From assembly GCF_006494365.1 (NCBI RefSeq), contig NZ_VHIP01000013.1:1-64000 (forward strand): a DNA stretch of 64,000 nucleotides, in the 5' to 3' direction. Numbering within the stretch: position 1 is the stretch's first letter; each line of letters begins with the position of its first letter. This DNA comes from Aestuariibacter sp. GS-14 (lineage in GTDB: Bacteria > Pseudomonadota > Gammaproteobacteria > Enterobacterales > Alteromonadaceae). Both the position numbers and the translations under genes were made by a program. Below are positions 9,645-20,441 of the stretch, in pieces. A model generated the notes under the pieces. That model did no database searches and had not been told where the DNA came from. It worked only from the letters and a program-made list of their open reading frames with translations.

Positions 9645-10999
9645 ACCACCACGCCGGTAATCACCAGGCCCACCAGAATATTTAACACAGTCCCCTCGCG
9701 TACCATAGTTTGAATGGGGATGCGGCCGCTGCCGTACACAATGGCATTAGGCGCGGTAGCCACTGGCATCATAAACGCACAGCTTGCACTAATTGCCGCA
9801 GGCATCATCAGCACAATAGGATCAACCCCAATGGCTGCCGACGCGCTGGCCAATATAGGCATTAACAAGGTTGCGGTGGCAGTATTGGAGGTGATTTCGG
9901 TTACAAAACTTACCGCCAGGCACAGCAGTAGCAGGGTTAATACCACAGGTAACACCGACAGTCCGGTTAATGCTTCGCCCAGCATTTGGCTTAACCCCGA
10001 AGCGGTAAAGGCTTTCGCCATACAAATGCCACCGGCAAATAATAATAGCATACCCCAGGGAATGGACTCTGCGGTGCGCCAATCCAGTAACTGCCCGGGC
10101 TTTTCTTTGTCCCCATCAGGTACCAGAAACATTAACACAACACCCGCGATGGCAATGGTGCTGTCATTCACCAGCGTCATGCCAGTCCAGGCCGACCAGT
10201 AGGGGCGGAAAATCCAGGCCAATGCAACAAAACCAAATACGGTTAACACCCGCTTTTCCGCTGGACGCCAGCCGCCGGCTTTGGGTAAGTCACACGGAGG
10301 CATTACATTTAAGTGACGGGTAAGCCAGAACGACATAATTGGGATCGAAATTAGCACCACCGGCACCCCGGTCATCATCCAGTTTAAAAAGCTGAGTTCG
10401 ATACCGGTGGTTTGTTGATACACGCTCATAAAAATAATATTCGGCGGCGTGCCAATGGGTGTACCCACACCGCCCAGGCTTGCTGCATAAGCAATCCCTA
10501 ACAACAATGCCGTAGCGAGTTTTGGCGAATCCATCGAGGTGATAATTGCCATTGCAATGGGAAGCAACATTAACGCTGTGGCAGTGTTGGAAATCCACAT
10601 GCTCAATACGGCAGACGTTAGCATAAAACCCAATACCAGCCGTTTGGCACTGGAAGAACCACATAATCGCAACATGTATACCGCGATGCGTCGGTGAACA
10701 CCGGATTTTTCCAGGGCTTTAGACAACATAAATGCGCCCATCAGTAACAGGATCACATGACTGCCTAATGCCGACGACGCTTCTTTGTAATCAATCACCC
10801 CTGCCATGGGAAATGCCACAAACGGAATGAGTGAGGTAACGGGGATCGGCAATGCTTCGGTTACCCACAGCATAGCAATCAACAAGGTAAGTGCTGCCGT
10901 TAAGCTCAACGTAGAGGGATGTCCATTGATATCCAATACCCACCAAAGCAAACCGCTTACCACGGCACTAAACACAATGACGTTATTTTTTATTTTCAT
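9629..10999 (-). CDS. DASS/SLC13-family sodium:anion symporter
   Basis: Inner-membrane transporter of the divalent anion:sodium symporter family, which imports dicarboxylates, citrate or sulfate with sodium. About 456 residues and 11-12 hydrophobic segments. Both repeats carry the Ser-Asn-Thr motif: SNTATALMLLPIA in the first half and TSNTATATLLMPIL in the second; these loops bind sodium and substrate. GTPIGTPPNIIF is also typical. The start is placed at the ATG giving MKIKNNVIVF, directly before the first membrane segment; an upstream in-frame extension of 31 polar residues is unlikely. Substrate cannot be assigned. It is a single gene, divergent from the acylase gene across about 350 bases. 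Confidence 0.88.
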   Translation of the reverse strand: MKIKNNVIVFSAVVSGLLWWVLDINGHPSTLSLTAALTLLIAMLWVTEALPIPVTSLIPFVAFPMAGVIDYKEASSALGSHVILLLMGAFMLSKALEKSGVHRRIAVYMLRLCGSSSAKRLVLGFMLTSAVLSMWISNTATALMLLPIAMAIITSMDSPKLATALLLGIAYAASLGGVGTPIGTPPNIIFMSVYQQTTGIELSFLNWMMTGVPVVLISIPIMSFWLTRHLNVMPPCDLPKAGGWRPAEKRVLTVFGFVALAWIFRPYWSAWTGMTLVNDSTIAIAGVVLMFLVPDGDKEKPGQLLDWRTAESIPWGMLLLFAGGICMAKAFTASGLSQMLGEALTGLSVLPVVLTLLLLCLAVSFVTEITSNTATATLLMPILASASAAIGVDPIVLMMPAAISASCAFMMPVATAPNAIVYGSGRIPIQTMVREGTVLNILVGLVITGVVVVTRL

Positions 11000-11353
11000 A
11001 GTATTGCCAACCCGTACTGATCGTACGTACTCCTGTTTGCCTGAAGCAGTTGTGGCGTCCTGACGCTGTAAACGGGCCTGAATAACGCTCACTGCCCTTA
11101 ATGTAACGGTATCTGTCTGAAAACATGCGTACAGATGGCATCGCTACTATTTGATTTTATGGATGTTATTGTTATCGGTCTAATGACCTTTTAGCCAGCT
11201 TACCGCGAGATGAGATTTGAACCAATACCCCTTCGTCGCAATCCGGTCAGACCTGTTTGCTATAATTCACTGGCATTTGCATTTCATCGTCTTGTAAACT
11301 GTTCCGATTAAGCTTCTGTTTTCATGCAGAAATGTAATTACAAGGACCTTCCC

Positions 11354-13645
11354 ATGCTCAAGTGGATTAAATGGTTGTTTATTGGCGTTATTGCCATTGT
11401 GCTCATCGCCGGTGCAACGGTGTACGTTACCCTATCGCAAAGCTTACCGGTACTCGATGGGCAAATGCAGATTAGCCATATCAGCCATCCCGCCAGTTTA
11501 TCCCGTGATGCACTGGGACAAGCTGTGATCACTGCGGCAAACCAAATGGATGCCGTTTATTTGTTAGGCTATGCCCACGGACAGGACAGACTGTTTCAAA
11601 TGGATTTACAGCGTCGTGTTGCCGCAGGAGAGCTATCGGAGTGGCTGGGAGACGTAGCGCTAAACGTCGACAAAAACAACCGCTTTCATCAATTCCGTCG
11701 CCGTGCAGAACGCATTCTGCCCACTTTACCAGACTGGCAACAACAGGCACTGGCCCAATACGCTAAAGGCGTAAACCAGGCCATCAGCGAGCTGGGCGCA
11801 AAACCGTTTGAATACATCCTTACTGGCTTCGATATCAAACCCTGGACGGAAGCGGATAGCCTGCTGGTGGTATACAGCATGTATCTGGATTTGCAGGGCA
11901 ATACACTTGAAAGAGATTTAGCTTTAACCGAACTGGAAAAGCAGTATGGCCAGCCCATAGTGGACTTTATTTTACAGTCCAGTCAGTATCAGGCAGCGCT
12001 GGATGGCAGCCGTCAGCAGTTCGAGGCTGAAATTCCCCCATTGCCGGCAGAGGCACTCACCGCGCAGTTGAACACCAACGTGCTGCCGTTTAATCCGGAA
12101 GTGGGCAGCAATAACTGGATTGTTAGTGGCGATCTCACCGACGGTGGCGGTGCGTTACTGGCCAACGATATGCATCTGGGCTTCAGGGTGCCGATTATCT
12201 GGTACCGCACCCAGTTAAACTACGCCCGCGATGACTACGATGTAAACATTACCGGTGTATCGCTGCCTGGCGTACCCGGTATTATTGTGGGGACCAATGG
12301 CCATATTGCCTGGGGCTTCACCAATGCCTATATCGATACCGCAGACTGGGTGGAAATTCGCGATCCGGCCAGCCTTACCGAAGTAGAAGAAACGATTCTG
12401 GTAAAAGGCGAAGCACACCGTTACATCCGCCTCGAGAGTCAGTGGGGGCCAGTAAAACAAATCGGCGATCGCTATTACGCATTACAATGGGTTGCACATC
12501 AGCCCTACTCTGCCAATTTAAATCTCATGCAAATGGACACGCAGTTAAGTGTGCTACAAGCCATTCCAACTGTGCGTAAACTGGGGATCCCGGTACAAAA
12601 CTTCGTCATGGGTGATACCGGCGGCAATATTGCCTGGATGCCAGGCGGTGCCGTACCTGGGCGTCAGGTTCCAAAAGACATCGCGGTACCTGAATCACAA
12701 GCCGCCAGCGGATGGGATATAGATGAGATGGATTTGCCGGTTGTGATGAACCCCGATACCAAGCGCATCTGGACCGGTAATTCCCGGGTAATGAGTGCCG
12801 ACGATGCCAAACGCTTCGGCGATGGTGGCTATGCACTGGGGGCACGCGCGCAACAAATTCGCGATCGTTTATTTGACTACAACCAGTTCGACGAAGGCCG
12901 TTTCTATCAGATCCAGTTAGACAACGAAGCCCGCTTTCTGCAGCCATGGCATGCTTTGTTGCGTCAGTTACTCAATCGCAACAGTGGCTATTTTGCCAGC
13001 GATATCAACGCGCTGGAAAACTGGGGTAATTGTGCTTGCGCCGATTCAGTAGGTTACACGTTAGTGAAGCACTTCCGTCAGCAGGTGATTTCTGCTGCAT
13101 TTAATCCGGTTGCCGACGCGTTATCCGCTAAAGATCTCTCACTGCGACCATTGAGCCGGTATTTAGAGCCAGCTATATGGCAACTCATTCGCAATGAGCC
13201 TCCGGGCTGGTTACCCAAAGGTCACGATGATTGGCAGTCATTTATGCTGGCGCAATATGAAGCGGCCAAAGCGTCACTGGAAGCCGATTTTGGTAAAAGT
13301 GAAGACCTTTCTTCCCTGCGCTGGGGCAAAGTGAATACGCTGGCCATTACTCACCCGTTTGCTAAGCAAATTCCGGTACTGGGTAAATACCTGAACATGC
13401 CGGAAGTTGAAGGATTTGGCGATACCTATATGCCGTCTGTTCAACAGCCTGCATTTGGTGCATCAGAACGATTATTTGTGCGTCCGGGCAAACTCGATAG
13501 TGCAGTGCTGACACTTCCAGGTGGCCAGTCGGGTCATCCGTTGTCGCCGTTCTACCGGGCTGGGTTTATGGATTACGCCGAGCAGCGTTTAACGCCGTTA
13601 CTTCCCGGTACGCCCGTCCATACCTTATCCTTCACACCTCAATAG
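11354..13645 (+). CDS. Penicillin-acylase family N-terminal-nucleophile amidohydrolase
   Basis: Periplasmic Ntn hydrolase of the penicillin G acylase / acyl-homoserine-lactone acylase family, which cleaves amide bonds of acylated substrates after autocatalytic splitting into two chains. The N-terminal hydrophobic helix (WLFIGVIAIVLIAG) exports or anchors it. The alpha-chain motif AYAHGQDRLFQMD-like (GYAHGQDRLFQMDLQRR) is present. The beta chain begins at the nucleophile Ser of GSNNW, after a spacer peptide. LANDMHLGFRVPIIWY follows as expected. The length of about 763 residues is usual. The start is set at MLKWIKWL, preceded by AAGGA; an upstream in-frame ATG at 11324 would add ten residues. 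YbaK and PhyH genes follow in the same direction. Confidence 0.9.
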   Translation: MLKWIKWLFIGVIAIVLIAGATVYVTLSQSLPVLDGQMQISHISHPASLSRDALGQAVITAANQMDAVYLLGYAHGQDRLFQMDLQRRVAAGELSEWLGDVALNVDKNNRFHQFRRRAERILPTLPDWQQQALAQYAKGVNQAISELGAKPFEYILTGFDIKPWTEADSLLVVYSMYLDLQGNTLERDLALTELEKQYGQPIVDFILQSSQYQAALDGSRQQFEAEIPPLPAEALTAQLNTNVLPFNPEVGSNNWIVSGDLTDGGGALLANDMHLGFRVPIIWYRTQLNYARDDYDVNITGVSLPGVPGIIVGTNGHIAWGFTNAYIDTADWVEIRDPASLTEVEETILVKGEAHRYIRLESQWGPVKQIGDRYYALQWVAHQPYSANLNLMQMDTQLSVLQAIPTVRKLGIPVQNFVMGDTGGNIAWMPGGAVPGRQVPKDIAVPESQAASGWDIDEMDLPVVMNPDTKRIWTGNSRVMSADDAKRFGDGGYALGARAQQIRDRLFDYNQFDEGRFYQIQLDNEARFLQPWHALLRQLLNRNSGYFASDINALENWGNCACADSVGYTLVKHFRQQVISAAFNPVADALSAKDLSLRPLSRYLEPAIWQLIRNEPPGWLPKGHDDWQSFMLAQYEAAKASLEADFGKSEDLSSLRWGKVNTLAITHPFAKQIPVLGKYLNMPEVEGFGDTYMPSVQQPAFGASERLFVRPGKLDSAVLTLPGGQSGHPLSPFYRAGFMDYAEQRLTPLLPGTPVHTLSFTPQ

Positions 13646-13651
13646 GAGAAA

Positions 13652-14122
13652 ATGATGACACCGGGTATTGTGGCTGCTGAGCGAAAGAAAATTGCCCACA
13701 AAGTGCATAAATATACGCATGACAAACAAGCTGCGTCGTACGGCTTGGAGGCTGCTGAAAAGCTCTCGCTGCCGCCTGAGCAGGTATTTAAAACCCTGGT
13801 GGCAGAATTAGACACAGGCGCGCTGGTGGTCGCGGTGGTACCCGTTACGCATCAGCTCAATTTAAAGCAGTTAGCTAAAGTGGCAGGCGCAAAAAAGGCG
13901 CAAATGGGCAATCCGCAAAAAGTGGAACGCACCACCGGCTATGTGCTTGGGGGAGTTAGCCCTTTAGGCCAGAAAAAAGCCCTGCCCACCTTTATCGACG
14001 CTTCGGCAGAGCCGTTTAGCACTATATTTGTAAGTGCGGGTAAGCGTGGCCTGGAAATCGAATTAAGCCCGCAGGATTTAGCCAGCCTGACACGGGGTAA
14101 GTTTGCCGCGTTAGCAGGCTAG
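13652..14122 (+). CDS. ybaK: Cys-tRNA(Pro) deacylase, YbaK/EbsC family
   Basis: Editing enzyme that hydrolyses Cys mischarged on tRNA(Pro). The 156-residue protein matches the YbaK fold throughout: the segment KVHKYTHDKQAASYGLEAAE, the VFKTLVAE strand with its catalytic-site Lys, LNLKQLAKVAGAKKA, and the glycine-rich GYVLGGVSPLGQKKALPTFID, which is the most conserved stretch of the family. Cytoplasmic. AGGAG lies 4 bases before the ATG, with a second ATG one codon on. It starts 6 bases after the acylase stop and is followed by the PhyH gene 9 bases later, so the three are probably cotranscribed. Confidence 0.92.
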   Translation: MMTPGIVAAERKKIAHKVHKYTHDKQAASYGLEAAEKLSLPPEQVFKTLVAELDTGALVVAVVPVTHQLNLKQLAKVAGAKKAQMGNPQKVERTTGYVLGGVSPLGQKKALPTFIDASAEPFSTIFVSAGKRGLEIELSPQDLASLTRGKFAALAG

Positions 14123-14131
14123 TTTTAGTTT

Positions 14132-14812
14132 ATGACGGAACTGGAAACTGCATCTCTGCCTTCAGGTTACGAACTTATCAGCGGCTTTTTGTCTTCAGCC
14201 GATTGCCGAGTTATTTGTGAAGAACTGGACCAGTATAAACTCCCCGTAGGTACGGGCGGTATTCGCAATGCCGACAAGAAATTTGAGGCGATTTACCAAC
14301 TCGCGCACGCCGATAAATTGCAGAATGTTGTAAAGCAATATCTAACTGGTAAAGCACAATTGGTTCGTGCCATCGTATTTAACAAAACGAGTGATAACAA
14401 TTGGTTGGTCTCATGGCACCAGGACAAAACGGTATCAATTTCAGCCAGAATCGATGAGCCAGAATGGGGCCCGTGGAGCACAAAAGACGGTACATTGCAT
14501 GTCCAGGCACCACTTGCCGTCCTGAACAATATGATAACCATGCGGATACATTTAGATCCGGCAAATGCTGACAATGGCTGCTTAAAAGTTATCCCTGAAA
14601 GTCATCAGCAAGGTTTGCTTTCGCACATCGACATTCAACGAATAGTTCAACTAGAATGCACGGTACTTTGCGAGGCAGCTATTGGTGATGCGCTTGTAAT
14701 GCGTCCGCATTTGCTCCACGCCTCGTCAAAAGCACAAAACCCGTCACAACGACGGGTTTTGCATTTGGAGTACAGTGGTTACTCGCTGCCAAAGGGGATT
14801 AACTGGGCCTGA
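14132..14812 (+). CDS. Phytanoyl-CoA dioxygenase family protein
   Basis: Fe(II)/2-oxoglutarate-dependent oxygenase of the PhyH family. The iron-binding facial triad can be read as His96 and Asp98 in SWHQDKT and His196 in RPHLLHASS, with Arg207 (QRRVLHLEY) placed to hold 2-oxoglutarate. The 226 residues suit the double-stranded beta-helix fold, and no signal peptide is seen. The natural substrate cannot be inferred; family members hydroxylate very varied small molecules. It is the last gene of the acylase-YbaK-PhyH group. Confidence 0.8.
   Translation: MTELETASLPSGYELISGFLSSADCRVICEELDQYKLPVGTGGIRNADKKFEAIYQLAHADKLQNVVKQYLTGKAQLVRAIVFNKTSDNNWLVSWHQDKTVSISARIDEPEWGPWSTKDGTLHVQAPLAVLNNMITMRIHLDPANADNGCLKVIPESHQQGLLSHIDIQRIVQLECTVLCEAAIGDALVMRPHLLHASSKAQNPSQRRVLHLEYSGYSLPKGINWA
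14736..14760 (+). terminator. Intragenic terminator-like hairpin in the PhyH gene
   Basis: A perfect 10-bp repeat, AAAACCCGTC and its complement with loop ACAAC, ends in TTTT inside the PhyH coding region about 50 bases before its stop. The stem is GC-rich at its core and has the shape of an intrinsic terminator, though the T-run is short. Confidence 0.35.
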
Positions 14813-14816
14813 GTGT

Positions 14817-14842
14817 AAGTAACTAATTGCGCTTAGTTACTT
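14817..14842. terminator. Hairpin between convergent genes
   Basis: AAGTAACTAA and its perfect complement flank the loop TTGCGC between the PhyH stop and the end of the minus-strand unknown gene, whose stop codon it covers. AT-rich stem; plausible two-way transcription end. Confidence 0.45.
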
Positions 14843-15396
14843 GTAAAACGCTGTAGCCACAGACGTCGGGCTTCTTCCAGTGCCACCTTTTCAGGAGGAT
14901 TTACGCCACCAAGCTCAATGGCTATTTCATTGATGATGGCATCGCGTTGCGCAATCATGTTGTCGGCTTTAGCAAACAAATCCTGCGCTTGAGGGTATTG
15001 TGCTTTTAAATCGTCAATGCCAGATAAAGAATGGTAACGTTGCAGTAGTTCATCGTTGAACAAGGCACGATTTGCGTGAAATTGCAGGTATTCCAACCCT
15101 TCATTAGACGCAATAAACTCAATGTCCTGTTCACTCAATTCTGCGGCTTTCGCTACGTCCACCGCTTTTTGTTGCCACGCTTGAAGCGCTTGTTCATCTT
15201 GCTGCTTAATGGCCACTTTAACACCCGCCATTAAATCACTGGCGTGCAATATTTGCTGACGAAATGACAGCGACGCCAAGTCAGTATCGTCTTGTTCATT
15301 GTTAACTGGCTCGACAGATTGACTTACCCAAATCCCGGCAGCGGCAAATAGCAAAACAACGGCTAATATTAAGCCTTTGCGAAATGTCATAAGCAA
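14833..15396 (-). CDS. Unknown membrane-anchored periplasmic protein
   Basis: Not recognised. It has 187 residues. A single N-terminal hydrophobic segment (about residues 8-24, GLILAVVLLFAAAGIWV) anchors or exports it. The rest is acidic, charged and mostly helical (for example QQILHASDLMAGVKVAIKQQ and DLFAKADNMIAQRDAIINE), so it is probably an alpha-helical periplasmic protein with possible coiled coil. No catalytic motif was seen. It lies downstream of ihfA on the same strand but is separated by about 120 bases that contain a strong hairpin, so it is probably transcribed separately. Confidence 0.6.
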   Translation of the reverse strand: MLMTFRKGLILAVVLLFAAAGIWVSQSVEPVNNEQDDTDLASLSFRQQILHASDLMAGVKVAIKQQDEQALQAWQQKAVDVAKAAELSEQDIEFIASNEGLEYLQFHANRALFNDELLQRYHSLSGIDDLKAQYPQAQDLFAKADNMIAQRDAIINEIAIELGGVNPPEKVALEEARRLWLQRFTSN

Positions 15397-15466
15397 TTCC
15401 TACCCCAAAACTACGTGTAGGTTAGACGGTCTGTTAATAAAGCCATGCTTTACAAACAGCATCAGA

Positions 15467-15488
15467 TGGCCAGCAGAACTGCTGGCCA
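15467..15488. repeat. Inverted repeat downstream of ihfA
   Basis: TGGCCAGCAG and its perfect complement with a 2-base centre, about 30 bases after the ihfA stop. Very stable stem, but no T-run on the ihfA strand, so it may act as an RNA 3'-end stabiliser rather than a classic terminator. Confidence 0.5.
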
Positions 15489-15515
15489 ATCCATTTAAGA
15501 TGTTATGTCAGACAA

Positions 15516-15815
15516 TTACTCAGTAGGCGGTTTGGAGTTTTCCACCCGACTTTTGAGCTTCTGACCTGGGCGGAAGGTAACCACGCGACGTGCTTTGATC
15601 GGAATGTCCTCACCCGTTTTTGGGTTGCGGCCAGGCCGTTCATTTTTATCGCGTAAATCAAAGTTACCAAACCCGGAGAGTTTCACTTGTTCACCGGATT
15701 CCAGTGCGCCTTTGATTTCTTCAAAAAACGCCTCCACCAAATCCTTAGCGTCTTTTTTGTTGATACCCAGTTTTTCGAATAAGTGTTCAGCCATCTCGGC
15801 CTTGGTTAATGCCAT
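15516..15815 (-). CDS. ihfA: Integration host factor subunit alpha
   Basis: DNA-bending nucleoid protein that pairs with IhfB. It opens with the family start [17 protein letters not shown], and the C-terminal beta-arm region contains [21 protein letters not shown], with the minor-groove-inserting Pro in RPGRNP. The length of 99 residues equals E. coli IHF-alpha. It starts 3 bases after pheT, the conserved pheST-ihfA arrangement. If the sigma-54 promoters proposed at the right end of the window are real, IHF would be the usual DNA-bending partner. Confidence 0.98.
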   Translation of the reverse strand: MALTKAEMAEHLFEKLGINKKDAKDLVEAFFEEIKGALESGEQVKLSGFGNFDLRDKNERPGRNPKTGEDIPIKARRVVTFRPGQKLKSRVENSKPPTE

Positions 15816-15818
15816 AAT

Positions 15819-18206
15819 TTACTCTCTTAACGCTGCCCCGAATTCAGATTCAAGCCCTTTAACCACTGAATCTACCACCGCTTGGATCTCTGCATCTTCC
15901 AACGTTTTGTCGGGATCCTGCAGGATCAGTGATAAGGCCAGGCTCTTATAGCCCTCGGCTATTCCTTGACCAGTATACACATCGAACAAGTTTAGGCCAA
16001 CTAATTGATTTGCGCTATTTTTTTCAATGAATTTTATTATGTCACCTACCGCTACGTTTTCTGCCACCGTAATAGCAATATCACGGCGGTTTGCAGGGAA
16101 CTTGGAAATGGCTTTTGCCTGTGGCAAATCGCGCTGTGTTACCGCGCTTAATTGCAGCTCAAATACAAATACGCGTCCGTTAGTACCCAGCTTTTTGGTG
16201 AACTGCGGGTGAATCGCACCCAGCCAGCCAATGTGTTTGTCGTCCAGATACACGGCGGCAGACATACCAGGGTGCAAGGCTGAGTGCGCTTCAGCTTTGA
16301 AGCTCACCTGCTTGCTCTTACCCGTTAATCCCAGCAGCGCCTCAACATCGGCTTTGGCATCAAAGAAATCAACGGCTGAATCAGTGCCGTCCCAGTGTTC
16401 AGCTAAGCGCCGACCAGCAAGCACACCCGCCAGCATTGGCTGCTGATTAATGCCATTAGGCGCAGCGGCATCAGGCACAAAGCGCAAGCCAGTTTCGAAC
16501 AAACGAATGCGATTCTGCTGGCGCTTTTGGTTATAAGAGGCGGCTTGCAATAAGCCCGGCCATAAACTTACACGCATAATCGACATGTCAGCCGAAATCG
16601 GATGCGGCAGTACCAGTCCATTGCTATCAGGGAACAACAGATTTTGAATTTTAGGATCCACAAACGAATACGTAATGGCTTCGTTGTAGCCGCGATTGAG
16701 CAACACCGATTTCACGGTATTCAGCGACAATGTTGCCTCGCTGGCCGGTATCATCGACAGTGCTGCAACCGGCGCCATATTAGGAATACTGTTGTAGCCG
16801 TATACACGGGCCACTTCTTCAATCAAATCTTCTTCAATGGCAATGTCAAAGCGATAGGACGGTGCTTTCGCAACCCAGCCTTCGGCTGATTCTGCTGCTT
16901 GCATACCCAATCTGGCCAGAATTTCAGCCACAGTGGCGTCGGCAATATCAATACCCAGTACGCGCTTCAGGCGCGCTTTGCGCAGGGTAACTTCCGGTTG
17001 CACAGGTAATGTTGCTTCATTCACAGCTTCCACTACCGGGCCCGCTTCACCACCACAGATATCCAGAATCAGGCGTGTTGCCCGTTCCATTGCGGTAGCT
17101 TGTAATTGCGGGTCAACACCTCGCTCATAGCGGTGCGACGCATCGGTGTGCAAACCATACTGGCGCGCTTTACCCATAATGGCATCCGGCGCGAAGAACG
17201 CACTTTCCAGCAGAATGTCAGTAGTCGTCTCATCAGTACCTGAGTGCAGGCCACCAAAAATCCCCGCCATTGCCAGCGCTTTGTTGTCATCGGCAATCAC
17301 CAGGGTGTTGTCTTTCAGTTCTACCGTAGTTTCATCCAGCAGTGTCAGAGATTCACCGGCATGCGCCATACGGACATTAATTCCGCCTTCAATGGAAGCC
17401 AGATTAAAAGCATGCATTGGGTGACCCAGTTCAAGCAGCACAAAGTTAGTCACATCAACAATGGGGTCGATGCTACGAATGCCGCTGCGACGCAGTTTTT
17501 CCGTTAACCACAGTGGTGATTGGGCTTTTACATTTACGCCCTTTACTACCCGGCCAAGATAGCGCGGACATGCATCCGGCGCACTTAACGTAATGGCCAG
17601 CTTGTCTTCAATAGTTGGCGCAACCGCTTCAATCTGAGGTTCGGTTACGTCGGCATTATTTAATACGCCAACCTCGCGGGCGATACCGCGAACACCAAGA
17701 CAATCGGCGCGATTGGGCGTTAAATCTACTTCAATCGTAACATCGTTTAAGCTCAGGTAATCGCGGATGTCTGCACCAATGGGCGCATCCAGTGGTAATT
17801 CAATAATACCGCTGTGATCGTCACTGATACCCAGCTCAGAAAAGCTGCACAGCATACCGTGAGACGGCTGTCCTCGCAGTTTTGCTTTCTTGATCTTAAA
17901 ATCACCCGGCAATACAGCGCCCACTTTGGCGACAGCCACTTTCAGGCCAAGACGGCAGTTTGGTGCACCACAAACGATGTCCAGTAATTCGTCTTCGCCT
18001 ACGTTAACTTTTGTTACGCGCAATTTGTCTGCGTCAGGGTGTTGTCCACACTCAACCACCTCGCCTACTACTACGCCAGAGAAATCTCCCGCAACCGGCT
18101 CAACGCCGTCTACTTCCAGCCCCGCCATGCTAAGCTGTTCGCACAGTTCATCCTGTGACGCAGCAGGGTTAACCCATTCTCTTAACCACTTTTCACTGAA
18201 TTTCAT
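15819..18206 (-). CDS. pheT: Phenylalanine--tRNA ligase beta subunit
   Basis: Large subunit of the heterotetrameric PheRS that charges tRNA(Phe). At 795 residues it matches E. coli PheT. It begins [12 protein letters not shown]. The N-terminal tRNA-binding (EMAP-like) domain includes [19 protein letters not shown] and VCGAPNCR; then comes the B3/B4 editing region ([18 protein letters not shown]), B5 and the C-terminal ferredoxin-fold anticodon-binding domain ([12 protein letters not shown]). It lies between pheS (12 bases upstream) and ihfA. Confidence 0.98.
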   Translation of the reverse strand: MKFSEKWLREWVNPAASQDELCEQLSMAGLEVDGVEPVAGDFSGVVVGEVVECGQHPDADKLRVTKVNVGEDELLDIVCGAPNCRLGLKVAVAKVGAVLPGDFKIKKAKLRGQPSHGMLCSFSELGISDDHSGIIELPLDAPIGADIRDYLSLNDVTIEVDLTPNRADCLGVRGIAREVGVLNNADVTEPQIEAVAPTIEDKLAITLSAPDACPRYLGRVVKGVNVKAQSPLWLTEKLRRSGIRSIDPIVDVTNFVLLELGHPMHAFNLASIEGGINVRMAHAGESLTLLDETTVELKDNTLVIADDNKALAMAGIFGGLHSGTDETTTDILLESAFFAPDAIMGKARQYGLHTDASHRYERGVDPQLQATAMERATRLILDICGGEAGPVVEAVNEATLPVQPEVTLRKARLKRVLGIDIADATVAEILARLGMQAAESAEGWVAKAPSYRFDIAIEEDLIEEVARVYGYNSIPNMAPVAALSMIPASEATLSLNTVKSVLLNRGYNEAITYSFVDPKIQNLLFPDSNGLVLPHPISADMSIMRVSLWPGLLQAASYNQKRQQNRIRLFETGLRFVPDAAAPNGINQQPMLAGVLAGRRLAEHWDGTDSAVDFFDAKADVEALLGLTGKSKQVSFKAEAHSALHPGMSAAVYLDDKHIGWLGAIHPQFTKKLGTNGRVFVFELQLSAVTQRDLPQAKAISKFPANRRDIAITVAENVAVGDIIKFIEKNSANQLVGLNLFDVYTGQGIAEGYKSLALSLILQDPDKTLEDAEIQAVVDSVVKGLESEFGAALRE

Positions 18207-18218
18207 GTTGATGCCGCC

Positions 18219-19247
<1,029 letters not shown>

Positions 19248-19356
19248 CTAAAGGCATCAATGCTGCTAAACGGCCGGATCTGTAAAAGGCCGACATTTTA
19301 CACAAAGGATAAAAGGCACGGCTACCCTAACGGGCTGATTTCAGCAAATAAAATGC

Positions 19357-19382
19357 AAAAACCTGCAAAATTGCAGGTTTTT
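19357..19382 (-). terminator. Intrinsic terminator of the isochorismatase-like gene
   Basis: AACCTGC stem with A-run and T-run flanks on both sides (AAAAACCTGCAA and its complement), directly after the isochorismatase-like stop on the minus strand. The symmetrical A/T tracts suit a terminator. It also isolates pheS from upstream transcription. Confidence 0.75.
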
Positions 19383-19403
19383 TATGGCTAAACGTGTGTT
19401 CCG

Positions 19404-19943
19404 CTATTTTACAAGCGGCAGGATTGCTTTAAATTCGGGTATATCGGCCCGCTGTAGTAACTCATACAGTGCCATTTCCACACAGGTTAGCACAGCGCCT
19501 GAACGTTGCATTTTATCCAGCGCCAGGGCTTTGTGTTCCGGATTTCTGGAAGACACAGCGTCACTCACCACGTGTGCGTTGTAACCTTTTTCCAACAAGT
19601 CACATACGGTTTGATATACACAAATATGTGCTTCAATGCCGCAAACCAGCCAATCTTTGCGCCCGGTTGATGCTATAGCCTGTGAAATTACGCTGTTGCC
19701 AAGCGCACTGAAGGTTGATTTAGCGTAGGGTTCACAACCACTTAAATGTGCTGCAACTGCCGGTAGGGTTGCACCGAGTTTGTCTGGCAATTGCTCCACC
19801 CAAATCACGGGCAGTCCCAGTAATTGCGACCCTTGAATTAACGTACTTACCGCACCCAGAGTTTCGTTACTATTGGCGACCAGTGTGGCCAGCTTGCCTT
19901 GCACATCAATCAGTATCAGGCCGGTATCTGACAGGGTTAACAT
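19404..19943 (-). CDS. Isochorismatase-family cysteine hydrolase (YcaC-like)
   Basis: Small cytoplasmic alpha/beta hydrolase of the isochorismatase/nicotinamidase superfamily. The catalytic triad can be read as Asp13 (LIDVQ), Lys75 (YAKSTFSA) and Cys108 in CGIEAHICVYQT. The following helix and strand (HVVSDAVSSRNPEHKALAL) match the YcaC subgroup, whose physiological substrates are not established. The length of 179 is somewhat shorter than YcaC. It is probably a single transcription unit with its own terminator. Confidence 0.85.
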   Translation of the reverse strand: MLTLSDTGLILIDVQGKLATLVANSNETLGAVSTLIQGSQLLGLPVIWVEQLPDKLGATLPAVAAHLSGCEPYAKSTFSALGNSVISQAIASTGRKDWLVCGIEAHICVYQTVCDLLEKGYNAHVVSDAVSSRNPEHKALALDKMQRSGAVLTCVEMALYELLQRADIPEFKAILPLVK

Positions 19944-19997
19944 AGTGATTGCTCCTCATTGGCACTGGCTATTTTGCCCAGTGCCAATGTATCACCT

Positions 19998-20189
19998 TTA
20001 TGATTGAAGTGCGTTAAATTCGCGACGGGCTTTTTCTTTGCTCATGCCATATTTTTCCTGCATTTTGCCGTAGAAAACCTCAAACTTTCCTTCCATTTGC
20101 TCAACTTCATCCTGGGTAAGTTTGCCCCACTTCTGCTTAACTGTACCAGTAAGTTGTAACCATTTGCCTTTCGCTATATCGGTATTCAT
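19998..20189 (-). CDS. CsbD-family stress protein
   Basis: A 63-residue hydrophilic protein of the CsbD family, members of which are abundant under general or osmotic stress but have no known biochemical activity. It shows the family pattern KGKWLQLTGTVKQKWGKLT followed by an acidic segment QMEGKFEVFYGKMQEKYG. The start is placed at the ATG giving MNTDIAKGKW; the longer frame would add 31 basic residues without family similarity. Monocistronic. Confidence 0.85.
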   Translation of the reverse strand: MNTDIAKGKWLQLTGTVKQKWGKLTQDEVEQMEGKFEVFYGKMQEKYGMSKEKARREFNALQS

Positions 20190-20393
20190 AGTTCGCTCCA
20201 TAGTATTCAGAAGAATTACCCGAACAGACCTTCGCCGGGCCTTATGCGCTGTGCCATCACTAGCTGTAGCAATCTTGCGCATAAATGGATATCTGCTAAA
20301 TACGTACCATTATTAACCTTATTAAAACCAATAAGTTACGAATCAATTAGCTGTGCAGTTTGTAGCGAAGTCATACCTGAGTGAAATACTTAC

Positions 20394-20429
20394 AAAAAAC
20401 CCGGCGTGGTGGATCAGGCCGGGTTTTTT
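20394..20429 (-). terminator. Intrinsic terminator of the RND efflux operon
   Basis: AAAAAACCCGGC and its perfect complement GCCGGGTTTTTT with a 12-base loop, about 15 bases after the stop of the RND permease gene. Strong and two-sided by symmetry. Confidence 0.85.
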
Positions 20430-20441
20430 ATGGAATTTTCG

